In this document: one piece after another, positions 12,099-23,627 of the stretch | How the letters are laid out: every line of letters starts with the position of its first letter | Numbering within the stretch: position 1 is the first letter of the stretch | Position numbers and translations under genes: made by a program | Assembly: GCF_002575655.3 (NCBI RefSeq) | Contig: NC_053039.3 | Span: 224,769,622 to 224,833,621, forward strand | Length of the DNA stretch: 64,000 nt | Origin: Aegilops tauschii subsp. strangulata | Lineage: Eukaryota > Streptophyta > Magnoliopsida > Poales > Poaceae | Direction: 5' to 3' | The notes under the pieces: generated by a model | What the model was told of the DNA's origin: nothing | What the model saw: the letters and a program-made list of their open reading frames with translations, nothing else | Database searches by the model: none

Positions 12099-13016
12099 AT
12101 GCAGGCCACACTCACAGTGGCGCGGGAGCTGCTACGGTGCCGACTGATGGAGACCGGCCGGGATGCGCTGCTGGAACGCGTCGCCGAGATACTGGATGCA
12201 GCGGCCACGGGAGCGCCGCCCTTCTGCTATCAGCTCACGCCTCAGGCGGCGGCTGGGTCCCACGGCGGGCCACGCAACACCCGCGTGCCCCAGGGTGCGC
12301 CCGGGGGCCTCGTCGATGTCAACATGACCCACGGTGGAGGGCGCCCTACCATGCCTGCACCATCCCAGATGGGTGCGGGCACAAGTGTTGCTGCGTACGG
12401 CCCCATCGGGGCGCCGCCCTGCCATCCCCAGGACAGCATGACGGGCCAGGAAATATGGAGCGTGAGGCACTTCGGCGAGGTCTTCGGGGCAGTGGCCTCG
12501 GAGGCCTATGTGCCCCGCATGATGGACCAAGAGTACACGCTGAAGGACAACCCTGGCTCGTTCCTCGGGCCAGGCTTGGAGGAGGAGGCGTTAGGAGCTG
12601 AAGCCTTCCAGGAGCCGCCAGAGAGCCCCACCAACCGCGTCGTCGACAACAGATACAGGGTACCACTAATCCCTCAGGAGCAAGCTTACGCTAACCATGA
12701 GTTGCAGGGGGATCATGTCACCACAACAGCTGGTGGCCCCAGCTCGGCGACCTCCCTTCCGCCAGGGGGATCGCACTGGGGGCTGCAGGAGAGGGGTCGG
12801 GAGCCAGATCCCTCCCCGCGTCGCACGGAGCAAGGCGCCCCCGGAGGTAGGCCCTCAGCTGGGGAGGTGCTGAGAAGCCTACCCCCGGCAGAGGACCCGT
12901 GGTCGCCGAGGGCGCCGCTAGCGTCCCCTTTGCCCCGTTGGTGGCGTCCTGGTTTCCGGTCGCCCCCAACGGTGGCCGAGGGAGGCGCAAGGCGGGGCCC
13001 ACGTCTGGCGATATGA
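12099..13016 (+). CDS. Hypothetical gag-like protein of the 7.3-kb element
   Basis: An open frame of 305 codons is the only sizeable sense-strand frame in the interior. The N-terminus is a predicted helix (MQATLTVARELLRCRLMETG, RDALLERVAEILDAAATG), similar in character to the leader part of grass Gypsy gag proteins. The rest is rich in Pro, Gly and Ala, and I see no zinc knuckle. It lies downstream of the primer site, where gag is expected. The frame could be fortuitous in such GC-rich DNA, and frames on the other strand overlap it. Confidence 0.35.
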   Translation: MQATLTVARELLRCRLMETGRDALLERVAEILDAAATGAPPFCYQLTPQAAAGSHGGPRNTRVPQGAPGGLVDVNMTHGGGRPTMPAPSQMGAGTSVAAYGPIGAPPCHPQDSMTGQEIWSVRHFGEVFGAVASEAYVPRMMDQEYTLKDNPGSFLGPGLEEEALGAEAFQEPPESPTNRVVDNRYRVPLIPQEQAYANHELQGDHVTTTAGGPSSATSLPPGGSHWGLQERGREPDPSPRRTEQGAPGGRPSAGEVLRSLPPAEDPWSPRAPLASPLPRWWRPGFRSPPTVAEGGARRGPRLAI

Positions 13017-13735
13017 AGTAAGGCTCACGCCTGTGAAGATCGCCGCCCGTGACACTCTCATGTAATAATGAGTGGGGCTGTACACGCCCCGAAGTCTCCG
13101 AAGAGCCTCCCTCGGGCCTCGGGGGCTCCCTCCCACGTCCTAGTGGCAGCACTTAGCTCCGCGCTGGTGAGAAGACTCGAAGACCAGAAGACTAGACTAG
13201 GCGCCGGACGCGACCATTTGCTTTGGATCTCTTTTTCTGTAGCCTTGCCTTCTGGATTTGGATTTAAGTTGAAGTTGAATTTTCATTGGTGCACGCGGGG
13301 GTGCCTTTTCTCGTTCGAGCGATTTTTTGCTATCCGGTTCTTGCCTTACCCCGGACCTTACGATCGATGCCCCCCCCTCGTGGGCTCCTCGCGAGCGGGG
13401 CAGGGCGCAGCATACGCGCCGAGCGCGTCGGCACCACGATCGGCGCCGGATTCTCACGAAGCCCTCTCGGGTGAGCCAGCAGACTCTTCAGGAGTTCCTC
13501 GGGAGCTCACGATCTCATGATCCGGCACGAGGGCTTACCCGGCTAAGGTAAGCCACAACGACAAATTTGCCGCCGGACCCACGAATTCTCGAAGGTGCAT
13601 ACTCGGCTTGACATAAGGAATAAAAGACAGCGGTTTGTTTACACGAGGGGCTCCCCCTCTCAAAATGCTCTTACAATCATTAGGGGCCACGCCCGAGTTT
13701 TTGCATACATGATAAAACAGCAGGGGAACATGGGA

Positions 13736-16700
13736 TCAGACGGATATGTCGCTCGTCGCATCGCCTTCGGACGCGTCGCTTGCATTGTCGTCACCTTCGC
13801 CCGCATCGTCGTTGCCTTCGGCGGCGCCTCCATCACCGTCGTTGACCACGTTGCCTTCATCTACCACGACCACCACCGCGTCATCTTCGGAAGTGAAGGC
13901 CCTGACCAGCGCGTCCATGTTGTCCTCCACCCACCGCGCCAGGTCGCCCCGAATGGCCTGCGGTACGGGGGCAATGGCGGCGTCGAAGTCAAAGTCGGGG
14001 AAGGTGTTCTGAAGATGGCTGAAGACATGGGAGAACGCGCGCCCAAGAAGGCCCCGGCTTCTCTCTTCCACAAGCTGGCGAGCTCTATCAGACCGGACTT
14101 CCAGGCGCGTCACCACGTCGGCGAAGAAGCGCAAGTGACTGGCGTAGTCATCCGAGTGGGGATGTGGCGCATTCTCGTCACAGACATGGCCCAGCGCCGC
14201 ATTGGCCCTGACCCTGAGGTCCTGGAGCATGGGGGCATGCTCGCGCTCCAATGTCCGCCGCTGAAGCACTTCTTCCCTGTTTTGCCGCGCGACGGCCTCG
14301 GCGTCATCAACCCGTTTCTGAAGAGAAAGCAGCTCGGCGCGGGCGGAGGCCAACTCTGCCTGCGCCGTGACCAGGGCGGCCGCTGTGGCCTCCTCGCGCC
14401 TCTCTACCTCAGCCAGCCTAGGCCTAAGGGCAGGCCCTACCTGCAGCCTCCGTCTCCGCAAGCTGCATCTTCAGACCATGCCAACCCTCAAGACCCGTGC
14501 GAACCTCGGCCACCCGGCGATCGACCTCCTCCTGAGCTTTGGCCTCGCGTGCACCAACGACATCTTCCGCTTGGGCAACCTGACGCTCCCTCGTCTCCAA
14601 CCGCTCAAGTTTGAGGCTGCGCTCCACGGCTTCCAGAGCCAACGCCTCCTCGCGCCTCCGGACCTCTTCTTCCTCGGCGGGCGTCCCCCTCAGTGATGCA
14701 AGGTCGGCTTTGCGCGCCTCCACCTGCTACTCCAGGGACGCACTCCAGGCCTGGAGCTCCCACGCACGCTTCTCTGCGGCTTGGCGACGGCGGTCAGCCT
14801 TGCGAGCTTCCTCCAAAGCTCTGGAGCAAGCCTCACGAGAGACCTTGAGGGACACCTCGGCCTTCGCATTGTCAAGATCACGCTGACAACGGCCGAGGTT
14901 GATAGCCACCTTCAACTTGTGCCACTCCCCTACCAACCGAAGACCCTCGGCTTCAAGGCGCGCGTCGACACCCGCGAGTTCTTCACCGAGTCGGTTCATC
15001 GCGCCCATCGCCTCCTGGAAGAGCTCATGATGAACGACGCTCCGCCCGTGCTCGAACTCAAGCGCACGGCCCACCTCGTCCTCCGCCACGGGGGCTGCAG
15101 GCGGGACGTGAAGCGGCGCACCCCCTCTCGGCAGGGGGCTGGGGGCTGGTGCTGCCCCAGGCGCCAGCCAGGCCTCACGAGGGGCCCTAGCCGGTTGGGG
15201 CCCGCCGCTTGAAGAGGAACCGAAGCCAACCAGCTGTTGTCCATGACCAGAGGAGGGGTCCTGGGCACGCCCGCCAAACTCCACACCAGGCCGTGGGGGA
15301 GGGATGACGAGGCCGCAGGTTCAATGCGCCGTGGAGGCAAGCGCGCCTCTCCAACCAACCCTGCTCCAGGGACAGCATGCAGACTCGGAGCGCTCAAGGC
15401 CAGCGGGGGAGTCGAGGAAAGAGGGGACTGCTTCTCGGGGGACATGGCGGCCTTGACGGAAGGGGCATGAAGAACTAGCGTCAGGAAGGGAAGCAGCACT
15501 CAAGAAGGCAGAAGATGAGTACTTACTCGTCAACGGCGATGTACTTCCTCCGTTTCAATGGACCGAAGATACCGCTGCTGCTTGGGGATCCTTTCCTCTT
15601 GCGGAGCTCCTCGAAGTCCATGCAAAGCCGGCTGAAGCGCTGGACGTGGCGGCCCGCACAGGGCGCAACCGGGGAAGCGCTCGGAGGGACAGCTTTAGGA
15701 GCGCCGAGCTGAGGAGAGCAGTCGAGTGCCATCTTACCACGACCTCCTGAGACCTCCGGAGCTTCGGCCTCGGGAGCCGCGTGCTGCATCGTCTCAACGA
15801 CCGACACCCCAGGGGAAGGATCATGAGTTCCTGAGGACGATGCCCCAGGAGCCCCGGGCGGCATATGCACCTCAGCACTCAGGTCACCAGCCTTCGTCGG
15901 AGCTCGCCCCCCTGCACCCACACTCGAGACGAGCTCGGCACCGGCGGCGAAGAAGGGAACCAAGTTGACGGGGTTCTCGCGGGGCCCCACCAAGCCATCC
16001 GGGCGCAGCCCCCACTCATCAAAGGAAGGCATGCTCTCTACAAATGCAGCCTTGTTCGTGCAGCGGTACAGCAGACAGCTCTTCCCAGGCATATCATCCG
16101 GCGAAGGGACACCCGTCAGGACCTCGAGCACTGTTTGCCGCGTCTCAAGAGGGAGCCCGGACTCCTGAAGCCTCATATGGTCCTGACTGCTGAGCAAAGC
16201 CCAAATCGGGCGAGAATGGCGCTGAAGCGGAGCGACTCGGCGCCTGACGAACTCCTTCACCACCATAGGCGCGGTCATGCCGCGGTCCTTCAACCTCCTC
16301 AGCCTGAGCCAGATGGGGACAAGACAGGAGCTCGCGAGCCTCTCGTGGCCCCAACCGGAGTTGGGGATGGCAGGTGCTGACGGAGGATGGAGCACAGGGC
16401 TGAGCACCCTGGCGTCGACAAATACCCACCGTGTCCAAAACTCGCTCGTGGATGGTGGAAGCTCGAAATCGATCCCCGCGCCTGCCGTCGCAGCCACAGC
16501 CTGGAAGCTCACGCACCCCGAGCTTTGCCAAGGATCCATCAGATGCAACGAGAAGAAATGACGGAGAAGGGCCACGGAAGGGGCAATGCCCACCATGGCC
16601 TCACACACAAAGGCGAAGATGGCGAGGAGAGTCACAGATTGAGGTTTGAGATGCAGCATGTGGATCTGGTAATGTTCAAGCACCGCGTTGAAGAAGGCAG

Positions 16701-16959
16701 AGAAAGGGGGAATCAGGCCGGCCCAGAGGGTGTCGATGAAGATTGGGACCTCGGTGGTCGCGCGGTCAATGCGAGCGTGAGACGCAGGCCAAGCCACAGT
16801 TTTCCCCCACTCGTTGAAGCTGGTGGCGAGCATGGGGCGCACCTTGCCCATGGCCTCATCGTTGAGCACCAGCGATCGGCCAACTGCAGGCTCGACGGCT
16901 GAAGGCACACTTGGCAAAGACAGGGGTTTCTTCCCCTTGTCTGCTTGTTTCGGCGTCAT
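13736..16959 (-). pseudogene. Antisense gene: Transposase_28-like ('putative gypsy type transposon') protein with coiled coil
   Basis: The gene runs against the element's LTR orientation. From ATG at 16959 (MTPKQADKGKKPLSLPSVPS) a frame runs to 15523. It carries the helical domain seen in PF04195-type proteins: IDTLWAGLIPPFSAFFNAVL, HYQIHMLHLKPQSVTLLAIF, FVCEAMVGIAPSVALLRHFF. Its stop overlaps a GTAAGT donor-like site at 15526, suggesting an intron. Downstream parts at 15284-13736 give a Pro-rich linker, a long coiled coil (RALEEARKADRRRQAAEKRA) and a conserved tail (DDYASHLRFFADVVTRLEVR, then an Asp/Glu-rich end). A TAG at 14727-14729 and at least one frameshift near 14440 break it. The family is very common in Triticeae repeats and its function is unknown. 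Confidence 0.7.
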
Positions 16960-17251
16960 GGCGATGAAGCGGGCAGAGCACAGGTCAGATTGGAGAGGAG
17001 GAGCAGAGCCTCGGAGGAGCAGAGGAATTGGGGAAGTAAGGCGTGGGTAATGGAAGAATAACTGTGTAGGCAGCGGGGGCCGCATAGCCAGGCGAACTCC
17101 AAGGCAGCGTGGGGAAGCGGAGACGCCCACGTCCAATCAACCGCCACGCATCGACCAAGGCCGCAGGCTTTTGGGGCCCGCGGCGCTCCGTACTTGACCT
17201 TTGGCTTCGCCTCGAAGCCAAGCCCGAGTGCGCCTTGGGCCCGGGGGCTAC

Positions 17252-18186
17252 TGTCGGCGTTCTGGGAACGGGGGTCCCCAGACTTGCCTGCCTGCGGCCC
17301 ACGACGTAGCTCTGCGCAGGCCTGTGCGGCCCATCTTCATCAACAAGGCATTCAAGACCCTCGCGAGGGGCCAAGCCTCGCAAGGCGGACGACACAAGAC
17401 CTCCTCAGGAGCGGCCTCACCAGGTTGCCTCGCGAGGAGCGGAGAGATCAAGGCAGAGCAAACCTCGCGAGGTTCTCATGACGTGAGCCATGACGAACGA
17501 GATCAGGCGGGCGCCAAGCGGGCGCCAGGCGGGCGCCAGCGCGCGCAGTGTCCTTGTTTCCCCTTTGGTGCTAAGGAAGCAAGCGCAGGCGCAGAGTACC
17601 GAGGCATCAAGCAAAGGTTTCCATATCGGTGCAACGAGACCAAGACCAGCAAGACGGCAAGACGGAGGTCACCATGGAGCCCAAGGCGGCGTCACCACCA
17701 GAGCCTTTGCAGGCGAAGACCGCTTTTGTCAGGATAAGTTGTACTAGTTGCTCCCTTTCAAATTGGCCGTTGTTGGCCCCCTTCCCGCTCAATATTTGGG
17801 GAGAGGACCAGGGCCTATATAAGTAGAACTAGCCACCACCGTAGAGGGCATCTGGTTCAGAGCTCACGAGCAAGCCCGAGCTGAGCGAATCCACATACAC
17901 AAGTTCGCCAAGCACAAGAACACCTCCACCTCAGGAGGCTGTTCTTCCCCTTGTATTGTTCATCATCAGCCCAAGAGGCAATCCACCACCACCACACTTG
18001 AGTAGGGTATTACACCACAATGGTGGCCCGGACCAGTATAAACCCTGTGTCTCTTGTGCTGTGAGTTCGTCGAGTTCGTCCGCGAGATCTTACCAAGCTA
18101 GGGCGTGGATCGGTAGGGGGGAAAGAACTTCGTGCGCACCCCAGAGTTCGAACCTTAAGGGTTTTGCCGGAACCCGTGATCTGACA
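17252..18186 (+). repeat. 3' LTR of the 7.3-kb element
   Basis: 935 bp, starting TGTCGGCGTTCTGG after a polypurine-like GGGCCCGGGGGCTAC and ending GATCTGACA, where the terminal CCGACA has mutated. The TATA-like CCTATATAAG is kept at about 17814-17823. The extra 11 bp relative to the left LTR is one more GGGCGCCA-type unit near 17515. AATCT follows at 18187. Confidence 0.93.
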
Positions 18187-19110
18187 AATCTACTTAGCGC
18201 GGCGACACAGCCAGCCAAACATCTCACATCTTTAACAGTCTTCGGGGCTTGGATCTGCTCTATTGCTTTGATCTTGTCGGGGTTGGCTTCTATCCCTCGC
18301 TGATCCAAAAAGAACCCAAGGAGCTTGCCGGACGGAATGCCGAATATACATTTCTCTAGGTTGATCTTCAAGTTGATCTTTCGCAGATTTGCAAAGGTAG
18401 ATGAGTGTGGACTTATCTCTGGTCTCGATCACTATGTCATCCATGTAGGCTTCTATGTTTCTGTGTAGCTGAGGTTCAAAGCCAATCTGCATAGCTCTCA
18501 CAAATGTGGAACCGGCGCTTTTTAGACCGAAAGGCATACGTACAAAGTAGTATGTGCCACATGGGGTAATAACACACGGTTTTCTCTTCATCTTCCTTGG
18601 CCATGAAAATCTGATGGTACCCGGAGTATGCATCAAGAAAGGAGAGCAAATCACACCCCCGAAGTGGAGTCAACGATCTGGTCGATGCGCGGCAAGGGAA
18701 ATGGATCCTTTGGACATGCTTTGTTCAAGTCAGTGAAGCCAATACAAAGTCTCCATTTCCCATTTGCCTTGCACACCACCACTGGATTTGCTAGCCAAGT
18801 TGGGTGCAACACTCCCTTGACCAAGCCAGCAGCTTCAAGTTTTTTCATTTCTTCATCAATGAAGTGTTGTCGCTCCAAGGCCTGCTTCCTCACTTTCTGC
18901 TTGATGGGACGGGTATGAGGGCAGACAGCAAGGTGGTGCTCGATTACCTCCCTAGGAACACCGGAGATGTCAGATGGTTGCCATGCAAACACATCGACAT
19001 TCACCCGCAGGAAAGCAATGAGCGCGCTTTCCTATTTATCATCAAGGGTGGCACTAATAGTAAAAGTACCATCATCGCCATCCTACCTTGCTGAAACCTT
19101 CTTCGTTGTA
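18187..19110 (-). pseudogene. Gypsy reverse transcriptase, 5' part
   Basis: Reading leftwards from about 19004: EVIEHHLAVCPHTRPIKQKV, LEAAGLVKGVLHPTWLANPV and CIGFTDLNKACPKDPFPLPR, the start of a Ty3-type RT. In two other frames follow FLDAYSGYHQIFMAKEDEEK, MPFGLKSAGSTFVRAM and the catalytic YMDD box (NIEAYMDDIVIETRDKS), then LEKCIFGIPSGKLLGFF and KTVKDVRCLAGCVAALS. At least two frameshifts are present. The frame stops at the 7.3-kb insertion and resumes at 10870. Confidence 0.85.
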
Positions 19111-19134
19111 GGGGGAGCAACCTTGGATCTTTTG

Positions 19135-21206
19135 CTAGCTGAACTTTCCGGCAAGTCGCTGCCGGGCAGCGCACTCCAAAGAGGCACGCTTCCTAGGATC
19201 CTTGTCAGCTTTCTTAACTTTCTTTTCCTCCTTGGCGGGATCTGAGGCCTTGACGGCCTCTGCTGCCATCGCATCTCTATACTTCTTGTCGATGCATATG
19301 ACCGCATCTCTCTTATCTGATGGAATGGAAATGACTCCCATAGGACCCGGCATCTTCAAGGTGTTATATGCGTAATGGGATGCTGCCATGAACTTAGCCA
19401 AGGTCGGGCGACCAAGGATTCCGTTGAATGGCAGAGGACGTTCAACGACATCAAACACAACCTTCTCAGTTTTGAAGTTTATTTCCCCGCCAGACGTCAC
19501 CGGCAAAGTACCTTTGGCTGGCTCCTTCCTTGGTTGATCCCCTGGAAAGTGCCAGTTTTCTTTAGGTCTTCATCAGGAATTTGAAGTTTCTTAAGCACAT
19601 CAGGGGAAATCAAATTCAACCTCGCTCTGCCGTCAACCAACATCTTTGTGACTTTGAGGTTGCGGATTGTTGGTGAAACCAACAACGGCAAGCATCCGAC
19701 CGCAATGGTTCGATCTGGATGATCCTCAGTGTCAAAAATGATGGGCGTGCGAGACCACTTAAGTGGTTCTCGTGCATCTGCTACTGGTTCTGCCGCATTG
19801 ACCTCATGCGCCCACTGCTTGAGATGGCGGTGAGAGGAGTGCAAGGATGCCCCCTCGTCAATGCACATTGCGTCGGTAGCTTTCTGAAATTCCTGCTCAC
19901 TGGTGTCATCATCCTCTTCTTCACTATCATCTCCATTTTCCTTTTTCTCATGGCCTCTGGTGGGCTTTTCCTTCTGCTGATCAACTTTGCCGCCCGCCAG
20001 CGCTATTCTGGCCTCTCTCCTTATCATGCCATTCATATTCAGCTTTCTGCTTCTCGACCAGCTGCTCGACTTGCTTGCAATCTTGGAGATCGTGGCCCTT
20101 GGTCCTATGGATCTTGCAGTATGGCCTGTCTGATTTGCTAGTCTTCTCAGCTGCCGCTGCCGCCCGGTAATCAGCGCAAGTAGCAGCTTCCTTGTCGGGT
20201 GGCTCGGTCTTTGCTTTCTTGCCGGTGCTAAGATTTCTGGAGCTCTCAACGACCATCACTGCTTTCTCCTTATGCTTGTCGTCACACTTTCTGTTCCTCT
20301 TCCTGGGGTGGCAGCGTCGTCGTCGTCTTCTGAATCGACTTCGGCACCAACCTCCTCCCAGGAAGTCTTCTTCCTTCTTCAGCACGAGCACACTTGTCCG
20401 CCAACGTGTAGAGTTCGTTGACAGCCTTGGGCAGCAAAACATTCATCTTGGCTCACATCCTCCGATTGCGTACATTCGTGTGGAATACGACAATCACAAC
20501 TGCTGGATGTATCTTCGGGATATTGCAGTGTACTCGGCTGAACCTCTGCAAATACTTGCGCAAACTCCCGCCTTCTTTTTGCAGAAGGGCCTGCAGATCA
20601 CTGGGTTACCCTGGCTCTTGGTGGCCTCCGGTGAAGGCGCCAACAAACTCGTTGCACAGGTCTGCCCATGAGGAAATGGAGTCTTCCGGCAGGTGCATCA
20701 GCCATGACCTCACATTGGGCTTGAGGGCCAACGGGAAGTAATTGGCAAGCACCTTCTCATCTCTTCCCCCGGCGGCTTGAATGACAATCGTATAAATGCA
20801 CAGGAACTTCGCCAGGTTCAATTTCCCATCATACTTCTCCGACAGGTCAGGCCTGAAGGTGCGGGAGGACGGCCAACGGACTTGACGCAGCTCGTGAGTG
20901 AAGGCAGAGCATCCTACCTCGTAAGGCAAGTACCCGCCAGCACTGGGCGCGGGTTCATCAACGTTGGGTCCATTATGCCTGTCTGATTGACGGTACACCT
21001 CGCGACGCCGCTCAATAGTGATGCAAGCCATTGATGCTTCATCAGGCTCATCGACATCCTGGGTTCGCTGAGCCCACCGTAGTTGCCCTTGGGTGGGCTG
21101 CCACAGAGGGGACTGCATCGTGGGTGTGGTCCTCTCAACTTGGCCACCAGCGGGGGCTGCCGGTGTCGCATGTGGCCGCTGCGAAGGTTCCGCGCGCTGC
21201 AACTTG
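19135..21206 (-). pseudogene. Gypsy gag and protease region
   Basis: Gag is clearest at 21206-20606 (FRPDLSEKYDGKLNLAKFLC, NYFPLALKPNVRSWLMHLPE, WADLCNEFVGAFTGGHQEPG), a retrotransposon gag capsid pattern. Then come Lys/Arg-rich linkers, a decayed CCHC-like stretch (PYCKIHRTKGHDLQDCKQVE, 20160-20040), and the protease-like segment VTKMLVDGRARLNLISPDVL near 19650, where the usual D-[ST]-G is D-G-R. The segment VFDVVERPLPFNGILGRPTL and a Lys-rich linker lead towards RT. Frame changes occur throughout. The gag frame upstream of 21206 is found again at 36316 beyond element B. Confidence 0.8.
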
Positions 21207-22090
21207 CACTACTGCAGGATGCTGCTAACGCGACACTACCATCAGAGACCCTTCGAGAAACTATGTGCGATGCAATAATCGCAAACGGAGGATGCTGCTA
21301 ACACGACACTACGATCAGAGACCCTTCGAGAAACTATATGCGAAGCAATAATCACAAACGGTGCTGTATGAAAACCGTCAGAAATGTATAAAACGTTTGC
21401 GATGATGGATGCATCAAACACGATTCAGGTTTTAGTTGTGTGTGCGATGAAGGACATACGATTCAGTTCAATTAACTGTTTGCGATGAGGAGGAACAAAA
21501 GAAATGGGCAGCCAGATGAAGGCATGTGCGATACACAGCATACGGTTCACTCAGATGAACTGTTTGTGATTAGGCAACACAAAAGAAACGGTCAGCCAGA
21601 TCAAAGGTGTGTGCAATATACGGTGTGCGGTTCACTCAGATGAACTGTTTGCGTTGAGACATGAGAACAGAAACGGTTCAAATGAACAAGATGTGTGTGA
21701 TACGAGGCAAACAGGTCTGTAATCAGAAACGTGTGCGAAGACCGATAACAACACAGACGATTACTGCTAACAAGCCGTGTGTGTTGTGAGCAAACGATTG
21801 CTGGTATACAATTGTGAGTGATTGATGAAAACATCACCGACGGGTTCCATTGTTTAGTCCGTGTGCGATGTGATTTTCTTTGTCCGCACAACATCTACGC
21901 TCTGTCTACAGAGCATCAACATATATACTTAAAAAGACAGCATTGCATAACGAAATTAAGCATACAATTACAAAAGTGACTACACACATAACATTTCCAC
22001 ACACCAAAGAAAGCAATTACATGCATACTAAAGTAGGAGAAACAAGGATCTAATGATCTACTTATTGTTGCGACGATGCTTGCCATTGCT
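21207..22090. repeat. Left subterminal repeats of element B
   Basis: Two direct copies of a ~75-bp unit (GGATGCTGCTAACRCGACACTAC to ATCGCAAACGG, 21218-21360) are followed by many short repeats mixing GTGTGCGATG, AACTGTTTGCGATGAG, ACGGTTCACTCAGATGAA and their complements to about 21890. The tail 21900-22090 is AT-rich and holds no gene. Confidence 0.75.
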
Positions 22091-22776
22091 CTACTTCTGG
22101 CTGGATCCCTGGCCGTTCTGGGGAAGGAGGGACTTCCTCATGTCAACAATCCACCTGTACATGTCGTAGCTCGTGTACGCCTCCTTGGCCGCGTACACGA
22201 CGTGAGCTTTGTCGAGTTTCTCCATCTAGGCCGAGTGCCAGGCACGCTTGTCCTTGTTGCACGAATCCTTCATGTCTCTGTAGTAGGGGTCGATGATGGC
22301 CTCGGTGAGGTGAACCAGTGAGTCCTTCTCATGCTCCTTGCTGCCCCTGATCTTATATTGGCCCTGGATGTCGACAAGATTCTGGCAGCGATGACCGAAT
22401 TCTCTTGCGCCTTTACATCGTTGGTGATGTCCACCGTAGCGAACATGTAGTGGGGGTTGTTGACAAACCTGGCAAAACGCTCGCAAGGCCTTGTGGCCAG
22501 GCAGTAGTGGTAGACGAGGACGTGGTGGCGCACGCACATCTGGGTGACGGCGACCTTGGGACGAGACCCGGCACGAGAGCGGGTGTACTCGAGGTCGAAC
22601 CCGACCACCTTGTACTTCTCCTCGGTAAGCAACAGCTCCATGATGTGGATGGAGTGCTCCACCCAGACCGGATCGTTGGTGTACACCACCTAGAGGTCCA
22701 TGAACCTTCTGTGGGTGTCCACCACAGCACGCATGGTGAACTACTGCTGGTCGTCGGCAGCCTCTCGGAGCGCCAT
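22091..22776 (-). pseudogene. 3'-5' exonuclease-like (DEDD/WRN-type) gene in element B
   Basis: From ATG at 22776 (MALREAADDQQ) the frame passes FTMRAVVDTHRRFMDL and TNDPVWVEHSIHIMELLLTE to KYKVVGFDLEYTRSRAGSRP. There FDLEY has the D-x-E of exonuclease motif I, and VAVTQMCVRHHVLVYHYCLA follows as in RNase D/Werner-type folds. After a one-base shift near 22395 it continues CQNLVDIQGQYKI and ends at a stop at 22091. Three in-frame TAGs (22741-22743, 22690-22692, 22226-22228) and the frameshift inactivate it. The family would remove nucleotides from 3' ends of nucleic acids. As a decayed gene inside a transposon this copy is most likely captured or element-associated cargo. Confidence 0.65.
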
Positions 22777-23627
22777 TGGAGCCGCGCAGGATACCCTCGA
22801 AGAATTTCTCATGGTGGGTGTGCTTCTTGCAATGGTGGGGCGCGATCGAAAGGTTGAAGAGACACGAGGGTAGGTTAAATGGCCGTTGTAATAAATGGGG
22901 GCCGGCCGGCCTGTAATCGTCACGTCTTGTCACGGCGTTCACAGCGGAGGATTCCAGTGCATGCTTGACAACACCGCACCGCACGCGTGGGCTCGAAGAG
23001 GCGCCAAATGTATCGTCGGTGAGCCTGTTCCCACGCTACCGCGTTGTTTACCGCGCAAGCTGCCCGCCCAGCTAGTTTGGCCACGCGTCGGCTAGAAGAG
23101 GGACAAATCGTGGGTGTTTATTGGCAAAAGGCTTTGTAAAAACGAAGTCTGTGGAATGACTTCGGTCATAAGTTTACCCTTGGGTGATGAGGTCAAAGTT
23201 ACACAGAAGGGTGATGATGGACACTTGAGGGCGATAATTAATTCTGTGCTCTACACTGCACACGGTGGAAGAAACCAACTGTGTGCAATAATGTCGAAGA
23301 TCGCAGTCGAGCTAGCTATACAGATCGTGTGCTGTGAGATCGACAAGGTAAACTGATTCGAGAATGGTTAATAAAATCTAAGACCATTTCATATTAAGGT
23401 CAAAATAGTGCTAGCAATATACGAGTCTCATACGATGCCATTTCAACGATTGTACAATAAAAGCTCAAAATGTTACAAGGTTCAAATTCCAGAGTTATAT
23501 GGCTCAAATTCGAAGATTACAAGGTTCAAACTGATATTAGAAATGAAATTCAGCTCATCAGCTGCAAACGCTCGCGCTGATCCGCTGAACATGCATATCA
23601 GAGAGGTTCAAACTAATATCACCGCTT

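Larger units (their letters stand above)
10871..18186 (+). mobile_element. 7.3-kb LTR retrotransposon without recognisable pol, nested in Gypsy RT
   Basis: Two LTRs (10871-11794 and 17252-18186) in direct orientation flank a 5.5-kb interior. The target duplication AATCT is perfect at 10866-10870 and 18187-18191. A primer-site-like sequence after the left LTR sets the element on plus. The interior has one moderate plus frame (12099-13016) and a large minus-strand gene (13736-16959) with a Transposase_28-like domain. I find no RT, RNase H or integrase, so the element appears non-autonomous and would depend on proteins from another element. Confidence 0.9.

Noticed and set aside
13595..17737. 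Many long plus-strand frames across the 7.3-kb element (for example 13595-14614, 15865-16380)
   Set aside because: They are complements of the antisense gene or LTR in GC-rich DNA, with no recognisable protein content.
22226..22984. 252-codon minus frame as the real exonuclease gene
   Set aside because: Only its last third carries the family pattern; the first part is His/Arg/Gly-rich shadow of the true frame, which starts at 22776.
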